From Bradyrhizobium sp. AT1 (GTDB lineage Bacteria > Pseudomonadota > Alphaproteobacteria > Rhizobiales > Xanthobacteraceae), in assembly GCF_001590795.1 (NCBI RefSeq), contig NZ_JXDL01000001.1, positions 568,825 through 632,824 of the forward strand: 64,000 nt of DNA, given 5' to 3'. Position 1 is the stretch's first letter. Each line of letters begins with the position of its first letter. Shown here one piece after another: positions 34,428 through 40,931 of the stretch. The notes beneath the pieces were generated by a model, which did not search any database, had not been told where the DNA came from, and worked only from the letters and a program-made list of their open reading frames with translations. The position numbers and the translations under genes are program-made.

Positions 34428-34471
34428 GTTTTTGTTCTCATGGCTTCCTATTCAAATCGCGAGGCGGAACA

Positions 34472-34705
34472 ATGCCGGACCTGGACACTGTCAGGCAGGA
34501 AATCGAACGGATGCGCATCCAGATCGGCAGGCAGAGGAAGGAGATCCTCCAGCTGCAACGTGCGGGCATCGGCACGGCCTCGGCTGAGGCGCTGCTGTCG
34601 CGGATGGAGGCGAAGGTCGAAGGTCTTTGCGTCGAGCGGGACGCGCTGAAGGTTGCGCAGCCGCGCCAGAGCAGGGGCAGGGTGCTGGGCGGGAGGACAT
34701 GGTGA
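34472..34705 (+). CDS. Coiled-coil protein, 77 aa
   Basis: It is predicted helical throughout: VRQEIERMRIQIGRQRKEIL and LSRMEAKVEGLCVERDALKV have heptad-like spacing. The C-terminal tail is basic. Its end overlaps the next gene by 7 nt (ATGGTGA). The function is unknown. Confidence 0.6.
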   Translation: MPDLDTVRQEIERMRIQIGRQRKEILQLQRAGIGTASAEALLSRMEAKVEGLCVERDALKVAQPRQSRGRVLGGRTW

Positions 34706-34926
34706 GCAGGCGATGGTTCGACGACGAGAGAGAGCTGTCGCCTTTCCTGACCGCGCTCGAGGACGTTCGCCGCAGGGCGACGCGGGAAGGGTGGTGCTAT
34801 GCCCACGTCCAGGCCATCATCGTGGCCATCGACCAGTATGCGGAAGCCGCAACCGGCAACCGCGAGTATTTCCTGAACAAGCCGGTCTCGATTGGGAGCA
34901 GCCGGAAGACCGGGGATATTCCGTAG
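34699..34926 (+). CDS. Hypothetical protein, 75 aa
   Basis: It is helical, with SPFLTALEDVRRRATREGWC and HVQAIIVAIDQYAEAATGNR, then NREYFLNKP. The last motif is common in small Bradyrhizobium proteins as far as I recall. It is translationally coupled to the coiled-coil gene through an overlapping start. The function is unknown. Confidence 0.62.
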   Translation: MVSRRWFDDERELSPFLTALEDVRRRATREGWCYAHVQAIIVAIDQYAEAATGNREYFLNKPVSIGSSRKTGDIP

Positions 34927-35036
34927 GGAGCTGTGGCGTCGACTGTTGCAGTTTCAGCGCGTTGTTTTGAGACGATCGTGATGCCGGTCACAGCGCAGGC
35001 GCGCCGATATCGGCACGCTCCGACAAGGAGTGTGTC

Positions 35037-35171
35037 ATGCGATACGCCACCATCGCCTTGCTTGGTCTTGCCGGCCTACAGGCTCTGCGCGGCGGATATC
35101 TCAGCGCACCTCTCTTCGCTCTCCTGGCGGTTGGCGGCTGCCTCGGCGCGATCACGCCGAGGAAATCGTGA
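35037..35171 (+). CDS. Micro-protein, 44 aa, membrane
   Basis: The frame starts MRYATIALLGLAGLQALRGG and has two short hydrophobic stretches. AAGGAG stands 7 nt before the ATG. The TGA overlaps the ATG of the next frame (GTGATG). The function is unknown. Confidence 0.5.
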   Translation: MRYATIALLGLAGLQALRGGYLSAPLFALLAVGGCLGAITPRKS

Positions 35172-35404
35172 TGGGAGGGCGACAGCGGCTAGATTTAATC
35201 CACTGTCGCCGAACCGCAACTCCGATGGCGCGACCTATTCTTATGTTTCAAGTCTTGCCCAACGCGGTCGTGGATCATCTGTCAGTCGCATGCAGCGCCG
35301 TCGTCAGGCTGTTCGGCCGGGAAAACGCCGTCGAAATCGCGACGGCTGCCTTCGGCCTCGGCTGTATCGTGATCGGCTCTGCGGTGTTCTTGCTGGAGCG
35401 CTGA
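35171..35404 (+). CDS. Small protein with C-terminal membrane helix, 77 aa
   Basis: The C-terminal 30 residues form a helix (AVEIATAAFGLGCIVIGSAV then FLLER). The start shares bases with the previous stop; an internal ATG at 35225 would give 59 residues. Its end is 12 nt before the next gene, so 35037-35797 reads as one three-gene transcript. Confidence 0.45.
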   Translation: MGGRQRLDLIHCRRTATPMARPILMFQVLPNAVVDHLSVACSAVVRLFGRENAVEIATAAFGLGCIVIGSAVFLLER

Positions 35405-35416
35405 CGAGGGGGTGTC

Positions 35417-35797
35417 GTGAAGACGATCACATTGCTTGCGATCGCGGCGATGCTGCTGCTGGAGGTCTTCGGCTCGACGTCGAGCGTCGGCGGCTCGATG
35501 AGCTTCATGCTGGTCTTCGTCGTCGTGATGCTGGCGGTCGCGATTTACGAGGCCTGGTCGAACGGGCGTGGCGTCATGGGGTGGATCGTCAACCTCTTCG
35601 CATCAGCTGTTGGCGGCCTGACGGCGGTGGCCCTGATCGGAATGGCCATGGAGGCCGCGCTCCCTCACTTTCACCTCGAAGGTTCGCTCGCCTCCTGGCA
35701 ACATCCCCTGAAATATGTCGTGGTCGCGGCTATCGCGCTTCTCTTGGTGCTGGGATCATGGATCCCGCTCCAGGTCTTGAATCGGCTCCGCGGATAG
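35417..35797 (+). CDS. Membrane protein, 126 aa
   Basis: It has four hydrophobic segments: ITLLAIAAMLLLEVFGS, MSFMLVFVVVMLAVAIY, IVNLFASAVGGLTAVALIGM and YVVVAAIALLLVLGSWIPL. The start is a GTG with GAGGGGG upstream. No family is recognised. Confidence 0.65.
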   Translation: MKTITLLAIAAMLLLEVFGSTSSVGGSMSFMLVFVVVMLAVAIYEAWSNGRGVMGWIVNLFASAVGGLTAVALIGMAMEAALPHFHLEGSLASWQHPLKYVVVAAIALLLVLGSWIPLQVLNRLRG

Positions 35798-35873
35798 GAC
35801 CTCGGCAGTCCCAGCGGACGACAGCCGAGGCCGACGCCGCCCAAGCAGGATCCGGAACAGGGCGCAGCGCGCT

Positions 35874-36176
35874 TTAGGCCGCAATCCGTTGCTCGACCGG
35901 TGCCGTCAGCAGCTTCAGCGCCTGGGCGTGCTGCAGGTCGGGGACCGCGATGGCCGTGTGGCTGTAGATCGCGTGGCTGCGTGATTTTGCAATCTTGTCC
36001 AGGATCTCGCCGCCCTTGATGACGTGAAGGCCCATGCCCTCGTCAGTGGGGAAGATCCCCAGAACCACGTCATAGGCCGCGATGACGGCTCTGAGCGCTT
36101 CGGCCTTGTCCTCGGCGACGTCGACGAAGACACGAACATCAGCCGCGAGTTCACGCAGCTCGTTAAAATCCAGCAC
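35874..36176 (-). CDS. Conserved hypothetical protein, about 100 aa
   Basis: It is an alpha/beta protein (VLDFNELRELAADVRVFVDV, then AAYDVVLGIFPTDEGMGLHV) with no signal peptide. I prefer the GTG at 36176, which has GGAG upstream, to a TTG at 36197. The family is not recognised. Confidence 0.55.
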   Translation of the reverse strand: MLDFNELRELAADVRVFVDVAEDKAEALRAVIAAYDVVLGIFPTDEGMGLHVIKGGEILDKIAKSRSHAIYSHTAIAVPDLQHAQALKLLTAPVEQRIAA

Positions 36177-36288
36177 TTTGGGGATACTCCAACGCAACGA
36201 TACTGATCGGAGCTTGGCGGCGTTGGGTTACTGAAGTGTCAACAACGCAAGCCGACCCACAAGTTTCACGCTGAGGTGACGTCACGCT

Positions 36289-36780
36289 CTAGCGCTTTGC
36301 GTCCTCCTTGCGGAGCCGGGCCGCCGCGGCCTCGTCCACGAGGTTCAAGGCGAGGCCGTCATAGCTCAGCTTGAGCCCGCGTCCGACGATCCAGGTCCAT
36401 CCCTCCCGGTCCTTGAGGGCTTGCGCGTTGAACTGGTCGGAGATCGATTTGACGGCAGCTTCCTCCGCCCCCGGATTGTTCAACGTCGCATTGACGCGCC
36501 AGATCGGGTGTCTGGCGTCGGCCTCGTCGCTGTCGATCGTCACCTTGGCGCCGTTGATGTCGCATTCCAGCGTGTGCGAGCCGCGGCTCTGGCGGCAGAG
36601 ATAGTGGCGCTGACTGACGAGCTTGCTGGCCTCCTCGAACGTCATTCCGGGCGAGAAGCCGAAGATGTCGGACTTCTTCACGAGGGCGAGGGACGCGGGC
36701 TTCAGGAAGCTCGGCTGGATCGCGACGAGGGCCGCCACGACAACAACGATCAAACCTGCGACGACGATAGCGACCTTCAT
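36289..36780 (-). CDS. Membrane-anchored or secreted hypothetical protein
   Basis: This 163-residue protein has one N-terminal hydrophobic segment (VAIVVAGLIVVVVAALVAIQ) and a soluble domain (FSPGMTFEEASKLVSQRHYL). GMTxEEA followed by a pair of Cys (LCRQ, LECD) recalls small periplasmic proteins with a SmpA/BamE-like alpha-beta motif, but I cannot confirm that. The start at 36780 is chosen over 36786. The small RNA candidate at 36841-36902 ends about 60 nt upstream. Confidence 0.62.
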   Translation of the reverse strand: MKVAIVVAGLIVVVVAALVAIQPSFLKPASLALVKKSDIFGFSPGMTFEEASKLVSQRHYLCRQSRGSHTLECDINGAKVTIDSDEADARHPIWRVNATLNNPGAEEAAVKSISDQFNAQALKDREGWTWIVGRGLKLSYDGLALNLVDEAAAARLRKEDAKR

Positions 36781-36840
36781 GAGCACCCCACGGGAAACCG
36801 TCAGACCATTATATCAACCCGGGCGTTCTGCCATGTCCCG

Positions 36841-36902
36841 AAAAGCGAAAACCCCGCCTGGGGGAAGCGGGGCCTTCTGGTGGGGTGAAGCTTGGGGACT
36901 TC
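36841..36902 (-). ncRNA. Candidate small RNA with C-rich segments and terminator
   Basis: A promoter-like pair TTGAAC (36936-36931), 18 nt, TCTTAT (36912-36907) is followed by about 60 nt. It contains a short hairpin GAAG/CTTC enclosing TCCCCAAG, a single-stranded CACCCCACC and a terminator (CCCCGC, 9-nt loop, GCGGGG, then TTTTCGCTTTT). The C-rich pieces could pair with Shine-Dalgarno sequences. No coding frame is present. The promoter resembles those of the two RNAs at 37815 and 43480. Confidence 0.5.
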
Positions 36903-37132
36903 AATGATAAGACGCGCCAGCCGCCGAATGGTTCAAAAAGGCCAACGGTATGTCCTGCGGCATCTTGCACAGGAAGCGGGGAACCCCGCAGAACCCCTGC
37001 TTGCGTTTTCGGCCTCGATGGGTTCTAAGCCCCGTCACTTCATGACCTCTGGCATGAAATCAGCAGCGCGTCCCCGCGCTTCAGGCCGCGTCCACAGCGA
37101 AAGTTGCTCGCGCGCACAAAAGGAATTCAGAC

Positions 37133-37429
37133 ATGGCGAAGATGACGAAGACCCAATTGATTGATGCAATTGCCGAGGGCACGCAGCTTTCGAAGAACGA
37201 CGTGAAGTCGGTGATCGAGTACATGGCCACCGTCGGCTACAAGGAGCTCAACGAGTCCGGCGAGTTCGTCATTCCCGGCTTCGTGAAGATGTCGGTCGTG
37301 AACAAGCCGGCGACCGAAGCCCGCATGGGCGTCAATCCCTTCACCAAGGAGCCGATGCAGTTTGCGGCGAAGCCCGCGAGCAAATCGGTCAAGGCCTCGC
37401 CGCTGAAGGTGGCCAAGGACGCCGTCTAA
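37133..37429 (+). CDS. HU-family DNA-binding protein
   Basis: This 98-residue histone-like protein has MTKTQLIDAIAEGTQLSKND for the N-terminal helices and GEFVIPGFVKMSVVNKPATE then ARMGVNPFTKEPMQF for the DNA-binding arm. The usual RxGRNPxT is RMGVNPFT. The C-terminal Lys/Ala tail (KPASKSVKASPLKVAKDAV) extends beyond classical HU. It bends and compacts DNA as a dimer. It is a single gene with a long upstream region. Confidence 0.92.
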   Translation: MAKMTKTQLIDAIAEGTQLSKNDVKSVIEYMATVGYKELNESGEFVIPGFVKMSVVNKPATEARMGVNPFTKEPMQFAAKPASKSVKASPLKVAKDAV

Positions 37430-37474
37430 GGCGCAACGCGTTGCCGCCGGCGTTTTCGCAAGGCGGCGCAACGA

Positions 37475-37651
37475 TCAGCGGCTGAAGACAAGGTGGTGCT
37501 CGGCGACGGCGATGCCGAACATCACCACGACGATCAGGACAAACCACAGAGAGCGCCGATCGGCCTGTCCGGGCGCGCTCTGCGGTTTCCCGCAAGCCGG
37601 GCAGACCGAAAGTCCGATCGGGATCTCGCTCTCACAGAACTCGCAGACCAT
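37475..37651 (-). CDS. Small zinc-ribbon membrane protein, 58 aa
   Basis: It has CEFCESEIPIGLSVCPACGK, two CxxC knuckles of a zinc ribbon, then a single transmembrane helix (LWFVLIVVVMFGIAVAE). The start at 37651 has GAGGCG upstream. The function is unknown. Confidence 0.7.
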   Translation of the reverse strand: MVCEFCESEIPIGLSVCPACGKPQSAPGQADRRSLWFVLIVVVMFGIAVAEHHLVFSR

Positions 37652-37814
37652 CGGCGCCTCGCGCGTGAACAGCGCGGTGCAGGGCGTCCGGAGCTGACGC
37701 GGGATCGCGCAACGGACGGCACCGCTTTCATGCGGCCGGTCAATGCGAAAGCGGAAAAATTCGTTCCCGAAGGCCACGCCCCGCGCATCTGGCAGCCAGC
37801 GACGGCCGCACAAG

Positions 37815-37991
37815 AAAAACCCCGCGCTTTCGCACGGGGCTCTTCTGGCTGACGGCGTTGGGATTTCAGCGCCTGGCCGCCAGCCGTACGCCTAACTTAA
37901 AGTTGAAAATCCAAAAAGCAACAGCGCCGCGGCGACGGAATATGTTCGTCCACCGCGGCGCTGCGATATCACTGGGCGCTGAAATCCCCAG
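37815..37991 (-). ncRNA. Candidate structured RNA, copy A
   Basis: The RNA would begin with a hairpin CTGGG-GATTTCAGCG-CCCAG. It continues with an 11-bp hairpin CAGCGCCGCGG/CCGCGGCGCTG whose inner loop holds ATATTC, and then a segment GGCGCTGAAATCCC that is exactly complementary to GGGATTTCAGCGCC near the 5' end. It ends at a terminator CCCCG/CGGGG with five U. A homologue lies at 43480 on the other strand. No coding frame is credible. A 6S RNA identity is conceivable because the ends pair, but is not shown. Confidence 0.65.
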
Positions 37992-37996
37992 CTCCC

Positions 37997-38026
37997 ATAG
38001 GTTCGCGCGCCGCCGAAAAGGTTCAA
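37997..38026 (-). promoter_or_regulatory. Promoter of RNA copy A
   Basis: On the minus strand TTGAAC (38026-38021), 18 nt, ACCTAT (38002-37997). The first hairpin starts 5 nt after the minus-10 box. Copy B has the same spacing at every step. Confidence 0.6.
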
Positions 38027-38122
38027 CGCGACATGCCAGGGAAATCGCCGGCGAGGGCTGGACTTTTTGTTCTCATTTTGTTCTAGTGAGGCGCCTTAAG
38101 GTCAATCGCTTGGAGGTGACTC

Positions 38123-38260
38123 ATGACCGTCGAAAAGCAGCGTGAAGTGATCAGGCTCTGGAACGAGCTCAGGAAGCTCGAGGGCCCCGCCGCAGAAGAG
38201 CTCCGCATCCAGATCCTGGAATGCTTCTCGCCGAAGGGCAAAGCGAAGCGGGCGGCTTGA
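38123..38260 (+). CDS. Micro-protein, 45 aa
   Basis: The frame starts MTVEKQREVIRLWNELRKLE and ends in a basic tail KGKAKRAA. It is predicted as two amphipathic helices. The ribosome-binding site TTGGAGGTGA is strong. The function is unknown; the charge pattern would suit a nucleic-acid or ribosome-associated role. Confidence 0.65.
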   Translation: MTVEKQREVIRLWNELRKLEGPAAEELRIQILECFSPKGKAKRAA

Positions 38261-38580
38261 CTGGACGGCTCTTGCAGCGGGTGGGGCTGACAGCTGAAGC
38301 CTGCTTGGGCGGGCTTCCCGGATCACCCGCCAGCGTTCGCCGCCGACGTCTTGGACCGAACATGTACCATCGGCGTTCGCCTGCATGACATGCCCGCGAT
38401 GCGCCAATCCGATGACGGCGATCTCCGCCAAGAGTTTTCGATGTGAACCTTGCCGCGAGATCGTCATCGTGTTCGCGGTCGTCTCGAAATTCCTGTCGCC
38501 GAAGATGGTGCCGCGAAGCGTTGAAGACGTCGCGTCGCGCGCTTTCATCGATCGTTAGGAATCGCTCCGCGCCGATTTTT

Positions 38581-38619
38581 CCGACTCCGATTCGTTCTTC
38601 GAGAACGAAATGGAGTCGG
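38581..38619. repeat. Duplicated hairpin, copy 1
   Basis: CCGACTCC, GA, TTCGTTCT, loop TCG, AGAACGAA, AT, GGAGTCGG. Two 8-bp stems are separated by a 2x2 internal loop. The inner stem, internal loop and apical loop are identical in the copy at 38960-39000, while the outer stem differs but still pairs. Confidence 0.7.
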
Positions 38620-38739
38620 ATGCAGAACATGTTGCGCTTGCCGGCGGCGATGCCGCCGCGCGTGTCAGAACGAGACAGCGTGAGGCTTCGCACAGTCCCA
38701 TCCACGCCGCTTCGCTAAGGAGTGGGCGAGGAGAGCGAC

Positions 38740-38901
38740 ATGGATGAGTGCTGGTTTCTCGCCGAGATCGCCAAAGTGTTCTGGTACGATCGGCACCCGC
38801 GTTTGCGCAAAGCCAAGCCGTCGGTGCCGCAAGTGCAGCCGCCGGGATCGACATCTGCTGATGCTGCGTCTCGCGATGAGGGGGCGCCCGATTCGACGTG
38901 A
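38740..38901 (+). CDS. Micro-protein, 53 aa
   Basis: The frame starts MDECWFLAEIAKVFWYDRHP and continues with a Pro/Ser-rich, probably unstructured tail. GGAGAG stands 4 nt before the ATG, a good ribosome-binding site. It lies between the two copies of the duplicated hairpin. The family is not recognised. Confidence 0.6.
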   Translation: MDECWFLAEIAKVFWYDRHPRLRKAKPSVPQVQPPGSTSADAASRDEGAPDST

Positions 38902-38959
38902 TCGGACCATGGTGCGCATTCCCTGCACGTTTTGTTAAGTCCTGCTCTCTGCCGGTTTC

Positions 38960-39000
38960 TTCGATTCCGATTCGTTCTTCGAGAACGAAATGGCGTCGAA
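38960..39000. repeat. Duplicated hairpin, copy 2
   Basis: TTCGA, TT, CC, GA, TTCGTTCT, loop TCG, AGAACGAA, AT, GG, CG, TCGAA. It shares the 31-nt core with 38581-38619; the outer stem is TTCGA/TCGAA here instead of CCGACTCC/GGAGTCGG. Confidence 0.7.
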
Positions 39001-39225
39001 GCTGGAACATAGCCGGTCGGCAAGCTGCGCAACTCTGCTTCGCGATATGGAAAGCGGCTCGCCGTGATCGAAAGGCGCGCGGCAAACTCCTAACGAATGT
39101 TTGCGCGGAAGCCGATAACCCTATTCGGTTAGGTTAAAAGCCCAATCGCGTTGCGCTTGCCGCTGCTTGGGATAGGTGTCTGGCAACGACAAGCAAGAAC
39201 GACTTTGCCAAGAAGCCATTTTGTC

Positions 39226-39423
39226 ATGACACCTTTTTCAGAGCCCTCCTTCTACCAAGGCGACCGGCACACCTATCGGCGCGTCGCCGTGGTCGGCACG
39301 CTATTCTGTCTCGCGTTCGTGGTGATCAGCTTTTCGCTGCGGCCGCAGGTCGAGGACACACGCGTTGCGGTCAAGGCCGACCGGCTGGTGCGCACGGCGG
39401 GCCAGGCGGCTCACGCCAACTGA
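39226..39423 (+). CDS. Small single-span membrane protein, 65 aa
   Basis: A cytoplasmic N-terminus (FYQGDRHTYRR) precedes one transmembrane helix (VAVVGTLFCLAFVVISFSL), followed by a basic tail. The ribosome-binding site is weak. It converges with the 41-residue gene 15 nt downstream. The function is unknown. Confidence 0.6.
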   Translation: MTPFSEPSFYQGDRHTYRRVAVVGTLFCLAFVVISFSLRPQVEDTRVAVKADRLVRTAGQAAHAN

Positions 39424-39438
39424 AGCGGCGCACGTCAA

Positions 39439-39564
39439 CTAGCGCTCATCGCCGCAAATGCGATCGTCGGCCGGCACCTGCGAGCCCGCGGTGCCGCGCG
39501 AGGCAAGCGCCACGAAGCCGGCATAGCCGGACAGGTTGAGCAGGACTTCGAGCCACGCGGGCAT
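39439..39564 (-). CDS. Micro-protein, 41 aa, EcfG-controlled
   Basis: The frame encodes MPAWLEVLLNLSGYAGFVAL followed by a polar tail ending DDRICGDER. It has one short membrane helix. GGAAGAGG stands before the ATG, and a perfect EcfG promoter lies 33 nt further upstream. The function is unknown, but regulation points to the general stress response. Confidence 0.68.
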   Translation of the reverse strand: MPAWLEVLLNLSGYAGFVALASRGTAGSQVPADDRICGDER

Positions 39565-39596
39565 GTCGGCCTCTTCCGGTCTTGGTGAAGAAACTC

Positions 39597-39621
39597 AACG
39601 TCCGCGCGCAATCCTGGTTCC
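39597..39621 (-). promoter_or_regulatory. EcfG-type promoter of the 41-aa gene
   Basis: On the minus strand GGAAC (39621-39617), 16 nt, CGTT (39600-39597). It has the same boxes and spacing as the sites at 27375 and 34401. Confidence 0.75.
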
Positions 39622-39639
39622 CTGCTCTCCGGGAAGAAC

Positions 39640-39888
39640 TCAAACCGGGGACGAGGGATCCAGCCGGCGCCCGAGGGTCGCAACGGATTGGCTCGACGGC
39701 TGCTCTTTCAGGAACTCGGCGATGGCCCGTGCCAGCTCGCGGTCTGTCATCGGCGTTGGAGGCGGGTGCAGGGTGCCGATTCCGAAGCTGCGAACGATCT
39801 CGTCGTAATGCTGATCGTCGGATCTGGGAACCAGCTTGCGGATACGGGCGAGCAAAGCAGATAAGGGCAACACGTCCTCCTCGATCAT
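39640..39888 (-). CDS. Hypothetical protein, 82 aa
   Basis: It is an alpha-helical protein: MIEEDVLPLSALLARIRKLV, then TDRELARAIAEFLKEQ. The sequence between (LHPPPTPMTDREL) is Pro-rich. GGGG stands 3 nt from the ATG. The function is unknown. Confidence 0.5.
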   Translation of the reverse strand: MIEEDVLPLSALLARIRKLVPRSDDQHYDEIVRSFGIGTLHPPPTPMTDRELARAIAEFLKEQPSSQSVATLGRRLDPSSPV

Positions 39889-39940
39889 TTGCCCCGCTGG
39901 CAGACATCGTCGTGTGCTGCCATCTGCTCCCTCGAAACTG

Positions 39941-40028
39941 AAAACCCCGCCAGCATCGCGGAGATGCGGACGGGGCTTCGTGCCGTTGCCTCAACCCGGA
40001 TGGCGGAGGCTCCCGCACTTGAGGTGAC
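39941..40028 (-). ncRNA. Candidate small RNA upstream of the 82-aa gene
   Basis: On the minus strand CCTCAA and TTGAGG close a hairpin whose inner part is GCGGGAG/CTCCGC. About 15 nt later comes a terminator (CCCCGTCCGCATC, short loop, GATGCTGGCGGGG, then TTTTC). No coding frame is present and no upstream gene runs in this direction, so the terminator would serve an independent RNA. The promoter is not clear. Confidence 0.35.
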
Positions 40029-40151
40029 AATGCGCGCCCGGCGATTTCGTTCCGGCACCAACGGCTTTTTTTGCAGCGGCCGGTTCCGCACCCTGCGCGC
40101 AACCATCGCAGGCGCCCGTCGTTATCTCCGCATGACGCGAAGGAGGAGAGC

Positions 40152-40442
40152 ATGAAGAAGACACTGGCAGTTCTGGCCACCGTCGCAGCCGTCGGCGTGA
40201 CCGCGGTTGCAGCCCCGGCGCCCGCCGAGGCGCGCGGTCGCGGCATCGGCCCGGGCCTCGCATTCGGTCTCGCCGCCGGCGCGATCACCGCGGGCGCGGT
40301 CGCAGCATCGCATCCGTACGGCTATTACGGTCCGCGCTACGGCTATTACGAGCAGCCCGGCTACTATTACGGGTCTGGCCCCTACGCTTATTACGGCGGC
40401 GGACCGTACTACCGGCACCATCACCACTGGCGCCATTGGTAA
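40152..40442 (+). CDS. Secreted Gly/Tyr/His-rich protein
   Basis: This 96-residue protein has a signal peptide (MKKTLAVLATVAAVGVTAVA, cut near AEA). It has a hydrophobic Gly/Ala segment (GLAFGLAAGAITAGAVAA) and a tail of YGYYGP-like repeats ending in HHHHWRHW, which could bind metal. The ribosome-binding site GAAGGAGGAGAG is strong. A good terminator follows. The function is unknown. Confidence 0.72.
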   Translation: MKKTLAVLATVAAVGVTAVAAPAPAEARGRGIGPGLAFGLAAGAITAGAVAASHPYGYYGPRYGYYEQPGYYYGSGPYAYYGGGPYYRHHHHWRHW

Positions 40443-40460
40443 CACTGGCGCCATTGGTAA
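40425..40460 (+). repeat. 18-bp tandem duplication across the stop codon
   Basis: CACTGGCGCCATTGGTAA occurs twice in exact tandem (40425-40442 and 40443-40460). The first copy ends with the stop codon of the Gly/Tyr-rich gene and the second is untranslated. Confidence 0.85.
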
Positions 40461-40473
40461 CGCCTGACAAGCG

Positions 40474-40504
40474 AAAAGCCCGGAGCGATGCTCCGGGCTT
40501 TTTT
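40474..40504 (+). terminator. Rho-independent terminator
   Basis: AAAAGCCCGGAG, a short CGATG-type loop, then CTCCGGGCTTTTTT: a 12-bp stem with a U-tract, right after the secreted-protein gene. Confidence 0.9.
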
Positions 40505-40527
40505 CATGCGCGTCGATCAGAGATGTC

Positions 40528-40692
40528 TTACGGCCAAAGCGAGGGCCGTTCGACCTTGCGGGCGTTCTCCAGCGTCGACACGAAATACTCTTCGCGCTCG
40601 CGCTTGAATTTTTCCTGCGTGGCACGGAAGGCGGCGACACGGGCGGCGATCTCATCGCGCTCACGGGCTTTGCGTTCTTCGTCTTCGGTCAT
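40528..40692 (-). CDS. Charged helical micro-protein, 54 aa
   Basis: The frame reads MTEDEERKARERDEIAARVA and on through a continuous charged helix to SLWP. AGAGGGG stands 6 nt before the ATG at 40692. The composition suits a coiled coil. The function is unknown. The terminator at 40474 lies between it and the converging gene. Confidence 0.62.
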   Translation of the reverse strand: MTEDEERKARERDEIAARVAAFRATQEKFKREREEYFVSTLENARKVERPSLWP

Positions 40693-40931
40693 GGCCATCC
40701 CCTCTGGTTTACTACTGAACTCAAGCACAGCCGCCGCATCACCTTGAGTCGCATTCGCACATCCATTGATGCTTCTGAATGGGGCGTCAATGGGGAGGAG
40801 GCATTGCAGGATTGTGATATGCGAAGGTCGGAAAAAATTGCCGAGCGCAGCGCATTAGCGCTTGATAAGAGCGTCAACAATCTTGCCGCTTGTGCCTATG
40901 GATGCCAGGCGAAACGAGTCGGAGACCGCAA

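Noticed and set aside
37815..37991. 6S RNA identity for the structured RNA
   Set aside because: The ends can pair as in 6S, but I cannot confirm a central bubble and copy B lacks the closing strand; kept as an unnamed RNA.
38102..38548. Leftward frame with an internal ATG near 38470
   Set aside because: Part of it looks protein-like, but it overlaps the better supported rightward 45-aa gene and lacks a ribosome-binding site. Left out for lack of evidence.
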